DNA of 64,000 bases from positions 1 to 64,000 of the IMG/VR virus record IMGVR_UViG_3300009103_002187; one strand, given 5' to 3'. Made by a program: the position numbers and the translations under genes. Of this stretch, positions 18,513-27,688 are shown piece after piece. The notes beneath the pieces are model-generated. The model searched no databases. It worked only from the letters and a program-made list of their open reading frames with translations, and was not told the DNA's origin. The stretch is from a virus. The number at the start of each line of letters is the position of its first letter. The first letter of the stretch is position 1.

Positions 18513-19637
18513 TCATCCCACCTTTTTTATAGCTTCATCAAAAGTTTCTTTTAATATCCTTCCGTACTCCGTTCCCTCAGGATTGTCAAGGCCAGAATTT
18601 TCAAGCATTGCCTGGTGCGTTGTAACAAGCCAACAAACTTGCATAATTGTCTGTAAACCAGCTAAATTCCATTCATCTTCAACTAGCTCATCTTTATTAT
18701 AATCACCTCCCGTGAGAGCTTTTTCTAAATCAGATGAAGTTTGAACAACCTTTAAAAACTTTTCATATCCCCCAGCTTTTTCCATAATTTCTCCAACGGT
18801 TCCCAAACTTGAAATCTTAGCACCCTCAGACACTATATCTTCCATCACAAAGACCTTCATGGACTTCTCACCCTCTTCCGCAAGAGATCGAGCATCCTTG
18901 TCTTTATTGACAGCATTCTGAACCTCACCCCAACCTAACCATGCCTCCATCGTTCCAAATTTGCTGTCTGTATCAATAATCTCTTCCTCATTTAACGCAA
19001 AGATATCAGTCAATCCTTTTCGATGAATAGATTCATTCTTTTTTACTCCCAATAAAGCATCCAACTCCTTAACAACTTCCCCATCTGGATCTTCATCAAC
19101 AAGTGGGCGCATTAAAACACCGGCCTTTTTAGGCTCCTTGCTAGCAAATCCTGATTGTGAAAGAAAGGCAACCGGAGCTAGCGCAAATGCCCAGTTGTGT
19201 TCGGGCCTACTAAATGATCCAGGATCTGCTCCAGCACCTCCATAACCTCCCAATGGGCCTGTTATATATTCTTTATAAACCTGCCCGAGCTTATCGCGGA
19301 GCTGATTAGAAGTTTTTCCTCCTGCAAGGATCCTATCATATTCGGGTTTCATCCAAGGAAAGATGGTGATTAGAATGCTGTGCCCTATTATCTTTACAGC
19401 TTTCTTAGCAGCGTCCTTAACAGCTTTTCCTATCTCTGTAGATGCTTTTTTAGCTGCTGTGCCTACCTTTCCAATAGACGCACCGATCGCGGTGCCCACA
19501 TCGGGAGCAGCCTCAGATAACAGCTCAAGCTGATCCTCAATTGTCAAATTCTCCAAAATTTTCTTTCTCATTGGAGCATTATTCATGTATGCGATGATCA
19601 TCTCATCTGTTAGCTTGTCTTCTGGTCCTGTCAACAT
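18513..19637 (-). CDS. Hypothetical protein with hydrophobic Ala/Gly-rich segment
   Basis: This is a 374-residue protein. Residues 1-45 are helical and acidic. An Ala/Lys/Gly-rich amphipathic segment follows (VGTAIGASIGKVGTAAKKAS, VKDAAKKAVKIIGHSILITI) with a hydrophobic stretch ending FPWMKPEYD. A YGGAGADPGSF loop comes next, and the remaining 200 residues are helical and acidic. The amphipathic part could insert in membranes, as in ejected internal proteins of some phages. It is the first minus-strand gene left of the plus-strand island. No family recognised. Confidence 0.5.
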   Translation of the reverse strand: MLTGPEDKLTDEMIIAYMNNAPMRKKILENLTIEDQLELLSEAAPDVGTAIGASIGKVGTAAKKASTEIGKAVKDAAKKAVKIIGHSILITIFPWMKPEYDRILAGGKTSNQLRDKLGQVYKEYITGPLGGYGGAGADPGSFSRPEHNWAFALAPVAFLSQSGFASKEPKKAGVLMRPLVDEDPDGEVVKELDALLGVKKNESIHRKGLTDIFALNEEEIIDTDSKFGTMEAWLGWGEVQNAVNKDKDARSLAEEGEKSMKVFVMEDIVSEGAKISSLGTVGEIMEKAGGYEKFLKVVQTSSDLEKALTGGDYNKDELVEDEWNLAGLQTIMQVCWLVTTHQAMLENSGLDNPEGTEYGRILKETFDEAIKKVG

Positions 19638-19726
19638 TGGGCCGCCTTGTTATAAATCATAAGGATCTTCTGCCATTGTATAATTATAATGTGGCACCCT
19701 AACTATGTAACAAGGAGATCAATTAA

Positions 19727-20491
19727 ATGACGACAATAGCTCGACTGCGGACCGTGCTTTTTACCTTTTTCTCACTCGCAGTCTGTGGCTGTATAAATTA
19801 TGCTAGTGGCGATTCCACAAGGCAGCTCCCTGAAAATACTGGGCCAAACATTATTGAAAGTGTTTCTCTCAATCACGTTGAGTCTCAAGCAAGAAACGCT
19901 GCTGTAAAAGTTGTTCATCCTCTAGGTGAGGGATATGGATCAGGAACATACACAATTATTAAGGGTGAGCATGTAGTATTAACAGCAGCGCATGTAGTAG
20001 ACGACAATCGAAGAATGATCATCTCGGGAAGAAACGGAGAAATGGTCGTCGGAGAAGTCATCTACACAGACTTTGGAGCAGATTTTGCTGTAATACACGT
20101 ACCACGTCTACGAACAAGAACACCAATACCGTTTAAGCCTAGAAATGAGAGATCCGACAATTTTATCGGAGACTGGACGACATATACTGGGTTTCCTTCG
20201 GGACATGACTTGACAACAATCACGGGAAGAATTGCAAGCATTGATGAATCATCAGACATCTTAATCATGCACGGTTACACCTGGATGGGTGCTTCAGGAT
20301 CTGGTGTTTTCGACGAGCACGGAAATTATATTGGAGTTTTAGTCGCTGTAGATGTTGGTCGATATCGTCAAATTCCTCAAATCGTCGAAGATATGGTCTG
20401 GGTGGTGCCTGTCAGACAGTTAAATCTAGTTAGCGTATTTGCAAAGATAGAAATGCATAGTCATGTTACGGAGATTCCCCATGCACCTTAA
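19727..20491 (+). CDS. Exported trypsin-like serine protease (probable lipoprotein)
   Basis: This 254-residue protein has a classical export signal (basic MTTIARLR, hydrophobic LFTFFSLAVCGC) with a plausible lipobox ending at Cys23. The chymotrypsin-fold triad is visible: TAAHVVD (His, about 89), DFGADFAVIHV (Asp, about 119) and GASGSGVFD (Ser, about 191). The start is at 19727 with AAGGAG. It should act in the host periplasm or outer membrane, or on the virion surface. It is the first gene of a two-gene plus-strand island in a minus-strand region, followed directly by a VWA protein with 11-bp overlap. Bacterial-type export suggests a moron-like, host-modifying role. Confidence 0.85.
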   Translation: MTTIARLRTVLFTFFSLAVCGCINYASGDSTRQLPENTGPNIIESVSLNHVESQARNAAVKVVHPLGEGYGSGTYTIIKGEHVVLTAAHVVDDNRRMIISGRNGEMVVGEVIYTDFGADFAVIHVPRLRTRTPIPFKPRNERSDNFIGDWTTYTGFPSGHDLTTITGRIASIDESSDILIMHGYTWMGASGSGVFDEHGNYIGVLVAVDVGRYRQIPQIVEDMVWVVPVRQLNLVSVFAKIEMHSHVTEIPHAP

Positions 20492-21362
20492 AAAGATACT
20501 TTTTGGTCTTTTCGCTTCTTTTTCCCTAAGCTGTACCCAGGATTTCACTGTAGTCGACAAAGAAGAAACATACGTCATCATTGATTCATTTGTTCAAATG
20601 GAGCAAATTGGAAGCCTCGACATTCTTGTAGTTCTCGACAGATCTGGATCAATGCACGATAATGAAGATGAGGTGGGTACCGGAATGGAGCTTCTAAGAA
20701 CTGATATTGGTGGGTTAACTGGGGACTATCAATTTGGCTTTATTACCACAGACGGATCAAATCTGGGATATGTCGGACCATATGACTCTAGCTCTTCAGC
20801 AATTGACCTGCTTTTAGCCCCTAGCTTGCTCCCAGCTAACGCACACGGAGAAGCAGGATTTGAATCAACATACGTTTTTCTTAGCAGTGACGAAGGAATT
20901 CAGTTTAGAAGAACAGAGGCTGACTTTTTATTATTCCTAATCTCTGACGAGGAGGAACAAAGCTCAATCACCACCAACATATTTTATGATTGGTTGCAGG
21001 CAGAGTTTTCAAACGTGAATCATGACGTCGTCTCAATCACCACGTTAGAAAGCTCAACTCTGTGCAGCGCATGGGAATATGGTTATAAATACGAAGAACT
21101 TGCAAATCTTTACGGAAAAGATGCAATCGACATCTGCTCAGAAGACTGGGCAATCTGGCTTTCAGAAAGCTCATTCCTAACACGACTCAAGGATTATATC
21201 GAGCTTAGTCACACACCCATTGCTTCCTCGATCGTGGTATACGTAAATCACGAATCGATCTATGGGTGGTCATACGATGAAGAAACAAATACCATCTACC
21301 TAGATGACACACCCGATTATGGTGCGGTGATTGAGGTGGGATACGATGTGGTAGTTGAGTAG
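20481..21362 (+). CDS. Exported von Willebrand factor A-domain protein
   Basis: Starting at the MHLKK ATG at 20481 (GGAG seven bases upstream) this is 293 residues. A hydrophobic signal (ILFGLFASFSLSC) ends in a Cys that may be lipidated, although the lipobox is not canonical. The VWA MIDAS motif DRSGSM follows near residue 57, with GFITTDG and FLISDEEE as later domain elements. Cys-containing loops (LCSAWEYGY, ICSEDWAIW) are unusual. The C-terminus is acidic and beta-rich. It overlaps the protease gene, so the two probably act together at the envelope; VWA domains bind metal and protein partners. The pairing suggests protease plus adhesin or inhibitor, inferred only. Confidence 0.8.
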   Translation: MHLKKILFGLFASFSLSCTQDFTVVDKEETYVIIDSFVQMEQIGSLDILVVLDRSGSMHDNEDEVGTGMELLRTDIGGLTGDYQFGFITTDGSNLGYVGPYDSSSSAIDLLLAPSLLPANAHGEAGFESTYVFLSSDEGIQFRRTEADFLLFLISDEEEQSSITTNIFYDWLQAEFSNVNHDVVSITTLESSTLCSAWEYGYKYEELANLYGKDAIDICSEDWAIWLSESSFLTRLKDYIELSHTPIASSIVVYVNHESIYGWSYDEETNTIYLDDTPDYGAVIEVGYDVVVE

Positions 21363-21365
21363 ATT

Positions 21366-23927
21366 TTAAGCTTCTCTTAAAATTGATCGCACTAATCTTC
21401 TTAAAGACTCGGCTGCTTGCTCTTCTTCAGGCTGAAACTCCTCAGGCGACAGATTTTCAGGCTGGGCAACTATAGGCTCTTCAATCTCTTCTGGCACCTC
21501 TTCTGGCGTGTCATCAACAGAAATTTCTAGAGGTGCAGTGGTTGTTGCTGTTGTAAATTCAGACTTAACAATCGACTTCCAACCTCTCATGCCAAGGATC
21601 TGCGGCCCTGTGGACTTACCGTCATTTCGTGCTTTTAAACTAAAATATGGATTTCCAGACGGTCCCACATTTGCCTTAAGCGTTGTTCCATCGGTAATCC
21701 ACTCAAATTTTAAATTATCTAAAAATCCCTTCGCCCCACCGATATTTTCAAGATCAAACTTTTCAATAATCACAGTGACTTCTTCTTTGCAGAGCCAACA
21801 AACCCGAAGAACAATAATCGTCTTTGGTGTCGATGAATCCTCTCGAGTTTCTCGACGGGGTCCAGCCCCAAGGAGATCTTTAGCCCCGGGTATTTTTCCA
21901 TACATATCAGACCTTATATCAAAAAACGCTGCCATGATATCATCTTTAAATACCTCAGTAAAAGGTCTTCCGCTTAAAGTCGGTGGATCATGCTTTATTT
22001 CACCTATCTCGAGCTGCTCTCCGCTTAACAATTTTGCCAAATCCTCATAGGTCGGTTTCATTGCCTCTTGATAGGCCTCCTTAGCTAGATTAAATTTTCG
22101 GAAAATTGTATCAACCTTTTTCATCAAGTCGTCGATTTTCTCCTTGACTTCAGGATCTTTGACAGTGCTTATAAGGTTTGCGTACGCTCCTTTTGGATCT
22201 TTCCAGGAAATGTACTCTTTGTCTTTACCTCTTGGTGACCTCAGTTGAGGATCTTTCTCATCAGGTGGCAATCGATTCTTTCGATAAGTGTTGGCTTCTT
22301 GCACAGGGCCGTATATAAGATTTTTGATTCGGGTGACCTCCTCCTGTTGCTCAGAAGATAATTTTTTGAATTTTTCATTATTTTCTGTATAATAAGTCAC
22401 ATCTAAGAATTTTGCAATTTCCTCTCTTTGCGCTCCGGATTCCATGAGTCCGTCTCTGGCAAGAGTTCCTGCGGGTCGAACAAATCTGCCATCCATTTGA
22501 TTTGCATCCACAGACCCACTCTCATCTCTAAGATAATCTGTTAGCTTATCTTTCATATGCAAATCAAAAATAATTTTCGTTGCCTGATCATAGAGATCTC
22601 TAGAATAATATCCTGAAACAGCTCCAAAAATTTTATCTTCCAACTCTTCCGGAGTGGGCTCTTCCCGTTTTAATTTCCTAATATTCCCAAATCTTCCACC
22701 CTTTACCTCCTCGTTAAATTTTACGTGAATGTCTGAAATATCAGTTGGAACATCAACCATACCCGTATCTTGACCAATAGTTGTAATTAAAGGTCTACCA
22801 AGACCTTCTCGAAAAATTGGATTCTTTGTTACAGCTGTGTAAGCTGCTCGATATAAGGCAAATATCGTCTTCCTTTCATCGTCAGACAAGCTAGGATCTG
22901 TAAAAATATTTTCTGCGTCAGGCGTGTCTTCAAAGGTACCCGGGACAGGTAGCTCACCATTACCCCCGCGAGGACTTCCTAAAAGCGCATCCAAAACTGA
23001 AAACTCCACAAGTTTTCCAATCTTGACCCCTTCACGACCGCCTGTCATATTGGGAAAACAAGGCTTGGGAGGTCTCTTACATTTTGTATTTGCCTCTTGA
23101 ATTATGCGAGAGATATATTCTCTAATCAATCTGCTTGAAGTTTTATTTAGAACCTCATTCACTTTGTCAACTGCTTTTCGAGCATTCACAGGATCTCTCT
23201 TTAGCTTTGGACCAATATAGTCCTCAAAGTCAAAAAGATAATCCCTAAATGTTGAATGTGATGCCATATAATTAAGCAGCCCCTCGAAGGTCAAGACCAT
23301 GTCAGGGTGAAGATTGATATCTAGCACCTCTAGGATCTTTGCAGGATCTTCAGTTCGAACTGTTTCTCGACCCTCCATCAAAAAAGTTTGGGGGTTTCCA
23401 TCAACTCGAACCTGCAAGCCTCCCGGATAAGCGATCGCATATTTCACCTTGCGTTCAGTGGTGCATGCTGCGTCACTCTTCTTCCGAGCGATCAGATTGA
23501 TCAAGGCATTTCGATATGCTCCTTGAATCCCATTTTCATCAACACCTGCGAAAAGCCACGATGTGTGGTTAATATTTTCACCAGGCATGATGTCAACCTG
23601 AACATACTTTCCCGTGGGGCCTTCTGATAGATTAAAGATGGGATACTTCACGTGAATATTACTTCCCATCTTTCGAACATTTTCAGAACCCAGCGCTGTT
23701 GAAAGAAATCTTTCTAGTCTCTCCTTAAAGACAGGCTTGGAATCTCCCATGGGAATTTCAACAGTGATATCAGCATCTCTGCTGACCGTCTTCTTCCCTG
23801 TGCTTCCAATCATCCTATAGGTGTTAATACCTGCAGGGTGAAGATGATTTCTCAAAAAATGATCTAGCGTTGGCTTACAATCCTCTCGATTAATTCCAGA
23901 GGTTCCAACAAATATCGCGCCACCCAT
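21366..23927 (-). CDS. Large nucleotidyltransferase-like protein with C-terminal virion-type motif
   Basis: This is an 853-residue protein. The N-terminal 150 residues look like a polymerase-beta-type nucleotidyltransferase: GSTGKKTVSRDADI (Gly-Ser at 41-42, Asp at 51 and 53) and a later YVQVDI that would give the third carboxylate. The middle (about 200-550) is helical and charged. The C-terminal quarter has a Cys pair (RVCWLCKEEV), a beta domain (GNPYFSLKARND) and an acidic Pro-Glu linker, ending in SLRRLVRSILREA. That last helix matches the LRxLI motif found on many proteins here. No known protein of this architecture comes to mind. It is the last gene of a five-gene run that also encodes a ligase-like enzyme. 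Converges with the VWA gene with 3 bp between. Confidence 0.6.
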   Translation of the reverse strand: MGGAIFVGTSGINREDCKPTLDHFLRNHLHPAGINTYRMIGSTGKKTVSRDADITVEIPMGDSKPVFKERLERFLSTALGSENVRKMGSNIHVKYPIFNLSEGPTGKYVQVDIMPGENINHTSWLFAGVDENGIQGAYRNALINLIARKKSDAACTTERKVKYAIAYPGGLQVRVDGNPQTFLMEGRETVRTEDPAKILEVLDINLHPDMVLTFEGLLNYMASHSTFRDYLFDFEDYIGPKLKRDPVNARKAVDKVNEVLNKTSSRLIREYISRIIQEANTKCKRPPKPCFPNMTGGREGVKIGKLVEFSVLDALLGSPRGGNGELPVPGTFEDTPDAENIFTDPSLSDDERKTIFALYRAAYTAVTKNPIFREGLGRPLITTIGQDTGMVDVPTDISDIHVKFNEEVKGGRFGNIRKLKREEPTPEELEDKIFGAVSGYYSRDLYDQATKIIFDLHMKDKLTDYLRDESGSVDANQMDGRFVRPAGTLARDGLMESGAQREEIAKFLDVTYYTENNEKFKKLSSEQQEEVTRIKNLIYGPVQEANTYRKNRLPPDEKDPQLRSPRGKDKEYISWKDPKGAYANLISTVKDPEVKEKIDDLMKKVDTIFRKFNLAKEAYQEAMKPTYEDLAKLLSGEQLEIGEIKHDPPTLSGRPFTEVFKDDIMAAFFDIRSDMYGKIPGAKDLLGAGPRRETREDSSTPKTIIVLRVCWLCKEEVTVIIEKFDLENIGGAKGFLDNLKFEWITDGTTLKANVGPSGNPYFSLKARNDGKSTGPQILGMRGWKSIVKSEFTTATTTAPLEISVDDTPEEVPEEIEEPIVAQPENLSPEEFQPEEEQAAESLRRLVRSILREA

Positions 23928-23975
23928 ATCAATGACTCCGTCTATATGTTTTAATTATCTTGTAGATTACCCCTC

Positions 23976-25217
23976 TTACACAAGAGGGACAGAAATTTTT
24001 GCTGGAGTTTTACCGTACCTAAAAAACCCAAGGAGCTTATTGATCGGTGTAAACATTCCAGTTAGCTTACGTGTCTTTCCATTCCACTTAAAGACCACGC
24101 CTTCTGTGGCAGTCTCAAAGAGTGACTCGTTGGTCGCAAGCCTGGCAAGCGCAACTCGGATGCTTTCCAATTGATCCGGATTGGCCTCAATTCGATTCTC
24201 ATCATATGCTTTTCGAATCTCCTGGACCCGATCAGTGATCTCCTTGTGATTACTCGCAGTAAGACTAAACTCCAAGTTTCGAAAGGCATAAGTACCCACG
24301 CGTTGGATGATCTCCTCTAGAGGAATGATCGCTTCAGATACCGCTCGAGATCGACGAATCTCGACCTCTTTAAACTGCTCCCAATTCTCAGGGGGTGCAA
24401 CCTTTCGAAATTTCTTGTGCAAATTTCCTCGTCCAGTAGCTAGACGAACAGCGGTATCTTTGATCAAAGACCGAGGAATAAATCGATACCTTTGATCAGT
24501 GGAGATGTGCTGTCGAACAAGCTCAACAACCAGGTCACGAATTGTGTGTGACCGACTCAATCGAGATGATCCCAGCAAAGCATCCAAGTCGTCAGTAAGG
24601 CTTGCAATTCGATCCTCGCCTTCAATCAAAATTTTCTTTACCTGTGCTTCAGGTGTGTGATCAATCTTAAAATTATCAATCAGAACCTTGGCAGAGCTCA
24701 CAAATTCCTCATAAAGCTTCACATCAGACTCGGACCCAGGAGCAACAGCTGCAACTTGAATGAATCGAATCGAAGGCTCATCATAAGCAATGGTATTCGA
24801 GCTAGATGGGTGCAACAAGGCGGTCTCAATGAAGATCTTGCCGTCCTGAAAGAGATCTGAATATTCGATCGCAACTGGCATCAAGGCCCGATAAGCCTCA
24901 GTAAATGCAGTTAGAATATGGGGGTTGTCAGCATACCTCATCTGAATGTCCACGAGATCCATGCCTCCTCCGGACAACAGACGTCGATAGGAGGCCCCTT
25001 TGCTGAGAAACTTCAAATTTCCCTGATGCACCGTAAAGGTTACATTTTGACCATCCATTTTCTCATCTAGCTGTGTAAGCGATCCAAACAATGCTGCCTC
25101 GATCATCTGATACAGCTCACCGATCGGCATGTCCAGATCCTCATAAAAGTGATAGATGTGAGCATCCAGTTTTTCTGGAATAGGCACTGTCTTACCTTGA
25201 TACATTGGAACGATCAT
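23976..25217 (-). CDS. ATP-dependent ligase-like adenylyltransferase
   Basis: This 413-residue protein contains DEKMDGQN at about residues 51-58, where Lys53 would be the adenylated nucleophile (KxDG motif). Near the C-terminus, ATEGVVFKWNGKTRKLTG (about 370-388) resembles ligase motifs IV and V. Between them is a helical insertion of about 250 residues. The KLTG...INKLLGFFRYGK ending is of a kind I associate with large phage ligase-like proteins. It could join RNA or DNA, or adenylylate a protein. It sits 4 bp into the upstream gene (ATGA overlap) and is flanked by nucleotidyltransferase-like genes, which favours nucleic-acid end processing. Confidence 0.55.
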   Translation of the reverse strand: MIVPMYQGKTVPIPEKLDAHIYHFYEDLDMPIGELYQMIEAALFGSLTQLDEKMDGQNVTFTVHQGNLKFLSKGASYRRLLSGGGMDLVDIQMRYADNPHILTAFTEAYRALMPVAIEYSDLFQDGKIFIETALLHPSSSNTIAYDEPSIRFIQVAAVAPGSESDVKLYEEFVSSAKVLIDNFKIDHTPEAQVKKILIEGEDRIASLTDDLDALLGSSRLSRSHTIRDLVVELVRQHISTDQRYRFIPRSLIKDTAVRLATGRGNLHKKFRKVAPPENWEQFKEVEIRRSRAVSEAIIPLEEIIQRVGTYAFRNLEFSLTASNHKEITDRVQEIRKAYDENRIEANPDQLESIRVALARLATNESLFETATEGVVFKWNGKTRKLTGMFTPINKLLGFFRYGKTPAKISVPLV

Positions 25218-26023
25218 CCTACTAGAATTCCCCCTACTATCTCTCGAAGCATTGCCTCTTGTGTGTTTCTTTTTAGCATTAAATCTAGCACGCGATCCTT
25301 ATCCTCAGGCGTGTAAATCGCTGGGAGAAAATCGCGGACATTCTCTCGTTCCATCGTCCGAATTTGGCTTCCTCGCACAGTGATCTTTCTAATCATGTCA
25401 GCCTTAAGCTGTGGAGATAGATAAGGCAGCTCATCTCGATAAGCTGTTAGATCGCCGGACTCGATGGCACACTGTGCTTTTAGAAGTCGATTCATGGTCT
25501 GATCTGGCTCCTGGCCCGAGTCCGTTCGAAACTCTCTGAGAATCGAGGTTCCCTCCAGGCGAGTGTAGATCTTTAGATCCTTTCTGCCTCCGTAAATTGT
25601 TAGACCCACATGAGTCGGATCCACATTTGGGATGTTAAATTGAGAAAGAACCTCACTTTTAGTCGTCCCATGATTGACCTCATCGATTACACCCCGGACT
25701 ATCTGGAAGACGTCACCGATCGGTGTTGACTTACCTATCTCACCTGTGCTCTTTTTTGGGGGCCCTGGTAGAACAGGAAATCTCGCATAGACAAGCTTGG
25801 GCAATGTCTGTTTTAGCCGATAGGTGATCCCTGTCCACCCATCATGACCTTCCCACATCTTTTCCACTGCCTTGTCAGTGATCTCCACCCCGGCACCTTT
25901 CTTTCGACCTGCACCTCCAATGATCAGGATCACACCGTCATTTTCTCGATGTGCTAGGACAAGCTTGGCAAAATGGCCAGAGTGAAAGGGCTTAAAGCCT
26001 CCAGTAAAGATTCCAATATTCAT
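25214..26023 (-). CDS. Cytidylyltransferase-like nucleotidyltransferase (NMNAT-like)
   Basis: This 269-residue protein begins MNIGIFTGGFKPFHSGHFAK, the N-terminal GxFxPxHxGH signature of the nucleotidylyltransferase (HIGH-type) superfamily that includes NMN adenylyltransferase and phosphopantetheine adenylyltransferase. A late TVRGSQIRTMERENVRDF resembles the second family motif (ISSTxIR). The C-terminus EAMLREIVGGILVG loosely resembles other tail motifs in the window. Substrate cannot be told: NAD synthesis, or activation of a sugar or nucleotide, are both possible. It has AAGGAG upstream and overlaps the gene downstream by 4 bp. Confidence 0.75.
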   Translation of the reverse strand: MNIGIFTGGFKPFHSGHFAKLVLAHRENDGVILIIGGAGRKKGAGVEITDKAVEKMWEGHDGWTGITYRLKQTLPKLVYARFPVLPGPPKKSTGEIGKSTPIGDVFQIVRGVIDEVNHGTTKSEVLSQFNIPNVDPTHVGLTIYGGRKDLKIYTRLEGTSILREFRTDSGQEPDQTMNRLLKAQCAIESGDLTAYRDELPYLSPQLKADMIRKITVRGSQIRTMERENVRDFLPAIYTPEDKDRVLDLMLKRNTQEAMLREIVGGILVG

Positions 26024-26667
26024 TCCTTCTCCTTGTTTTGATTTTCAATTAGTTGATATATCCTTGCCACCAATCCCGAAAGATTTTCCAAATTCAATCT
26101 TGCATCAATGGTTACCACATTGTCCTCGTCCACATCCAATTTACACCATCGATCCAAAAGTGTCAGAGGATCATCCAGTGGAAGTTGAGAGATCTTCTCA
26201 ACTGAGACTGGTGTAAAGTCCCACATGTCCACACAAACATTTACTCTCTTTCCTGAAATTGGTCTTCCTGTGTGAATATGACCGTGAATTTGTAGATCAT
26301 AGTTTGCAACCAGGTCGTGTGGCATAGGATAATGACAGATAAAAACTCGTCGATCATCAGGTAACTGATAATCCAGTGCATAGTGAACTTCGTCAAATCC
26401 TGACTTCAACATCTTAGACACACTACTATCGTGATTTCCCTTGATCAAGATCTTTCTACCGTTCAACTGTTTTACTATCTCGGTGCCCTTTTGAGAACCA
26501 CAAAGAAAAACATCACCAACGACATAGACTGTATCATCATTTGACACAGTTTTATTCCATCTCTTGATAATTTCATTGTTCATCTCATCAACTGTTTCAA
26601 AGGGCCTTCCGCAATACCTGATAATATTTTCATGACCAAAATGCATGTCTGAAGTAAAATAGTCCAT
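26020..26667 (-). CDS. Calcineurin-like metallophosphoesterase
   Basis: This 215-residue enzyme has the complete metallophosphoesterase signature: SDMHFGHENII (residues 6-16; D-x-H), VGDVF (GD), KGNHD (GNHD), a CHYPMP His, and GHIHTG (GHxH). This is the YfcE/MJ0936-like short form, with no extra domains. It hydrolyses a phosphomonoester or diester; within this operon it might trim 2',3'-cyclic phosphates or 3'-phosphates before ligation, which is inference. It overlaps the downstream adenylyltransferase gene by 4 bp and lies 5 bp from the upstream one. Confidence 0.88.
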   Translation of the reverse strand: MDYFTSDMHFGHENIIRYCGRPFETVDEMNNEIIKRWNKTVSNDDTVYVVGDVFLCGSQKGTEIVKQLNGRKILIKGNHDSSVSKMLKSGFDEVHYALDYQLPDDRRVFICHYPMPHDLVANYDLQIHGHIHTGRPISGKRVNVCVDMWDFTPVSVEKISQLPLDDPLTLLDRWCKLDVDEDNVVTIDARLNLENLSGLVARIYQLIENQNKEKE

Positions 26668-26672
26668 TGTTC

Positions 26673-27644
26673 CTACAAAAAAGACAGATAAACTCTGCCT
26701 CTAACAGCTTGATTCAAGGCATGAAGATAATCTAGCTTTTTCTTTGACGCTCCAAATTTTTTCTTCTTTTCAATTGATTTATCAAGACGATTGCTAAAAT
26801 CATTGTATAGATCATGCAAAAATATATCAGCATAATCAATCACTTTGGCGTCAGCGAGAGTTCTAGATAGACCATTAATTCCTTTTGCAAGATCATCTAG
26901 ATCAATAGCATCAGGATTAACACCAGGGTTCTCTGTAAGCAATCTGTTCCTTGGCGTTCCACCTTCCAATAGATAGTTTGCGATGTCAGTCAAGAAGCTT
27001 CTAGGATTAACAGAGATCATTTCTAAATCAAAATTCTTTCGACACCTCGTTGAAACTCTTTTTCCTTTTCGAACTTTTGCAGTCACACCCTCTGTTCCAA
27101 TGCTTATCGTAAGTGCTGCACCCAGTGCCGCATAAAGATTACCCATGATGTAACCTTTCAATCCCCTCTCGGGACAGTATCTCGCCCGCATCCAATCTTG
27201 ATAACGAGGGAATGTCATCACCATGTCAACCTGAACATATCTTTCATCAGGTAGTTTCATAATTGCCATAGTTGGAGATGATCGCAACGTCTCTATGATG
27301 TCAACAATCTCAGGCTTGCGCTCCTCAACAAACTTAGCAAAGTCTGATTCATACGCAGCTTTAATTCGATTTTCTTCTTTGCGCCTCTCCCACTCTGTTC
27401 CTTGAAAATCTCGAGGAAAAGGAAGACTAACTAGATAGTCAACATCACCGTATGCAACATCATTGCGCTCCTCAAAGTCTATCATGCTATAAGCTGATGA
27501 TCCCACAGCCTGGAGAGGACAAATCTCTGCCTCCCTAAGCTCTCGCCAATCATAAATCAGCTTCTTATATAGACTAATAGACTCTAGCGCGATCGACGGC
27601 GTGATGACAGTCGTCCGCGTCTTTTGTGATTTCAAACCACCCAT
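26673..27644 (-). CDS. Nucleotidyltransferase-like protein
   Basis: This is a 323-residue protein. Residues 45-70 hold AVGSSAYSMIDFEERNDVAYGDVDY, in which Gly-Ser-Ser followed by D-V-D fits the nucleotidyltransferase fold (hG(S/G) ... DxD); YVQVDMV near 140 would supply the third Asp. The same VQVD strand occurs in the 853-aa protein of this operon, so the two may be distant paralogues. The C-terminal half is basic and helical. This is the first gene of the five-gene run, with an extended -10 element about 17 bp upstream and AAGGTGAG before the ATG. Substrate unknown; tRNA, other RNA or DNA ends are candidates. Confidence 0.65.
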   Translation of the reverse strand: MGGLKSQKTRTTVITPSIALESISLYKKLIYDWRELREAEICPLQAVGSSAYSMIDFEERNDVAYGDVDYLVSLPFPRDFQGTEWERRKEENRIKAAYESDFAKFVEERKPEIVDIIETLRSSPTMAIMKLPDERYVQVDMVMTFPRYQDWMRARYCPERGLKGYIMGNLYAALGAALTISIGTEGVTAKVRKGKRVSTRCRKNFDLEMISVNPRSFLTDIANYLLEGGTPRNRLLTENPGVNPDAIDLDDLAKGINGLSRTLADAKVIDYADIFLHDLYNDFSNRLDKSIEKKKKFGASKKKLDYLHALNQAVRGRVYLSFL

Positions 27645-27660
27645 ATCTCACCTTATGATC

Positions 27661-27669
27661 ATTATACCA
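27661..27669 (-). promoter_or_regulatory. Extended -10 promoter candidate of the nucleotidyltransferase operon
   Basis: The minus strand reads TGGTATAAT within ATGTGGTATAATGATC, the same core seen at 12159. Transcription would start about 7 nt later, giving a very short leader (about 10 nt) that still contains the AAGGTGAG ribosome site. No TTGACA is recognisable at -35. Confidence 0.5.
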
Positions 27670-27688
27670 CATGATCAAGAGGTTTACA

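Noticed and set aside
21508-22050. Plus-strand 180-codon frame opposite the 853-aa gene
   Set aside because: The minus-strand frame continues through it and ends with the recurring helix; the plus frame looks like antisense.
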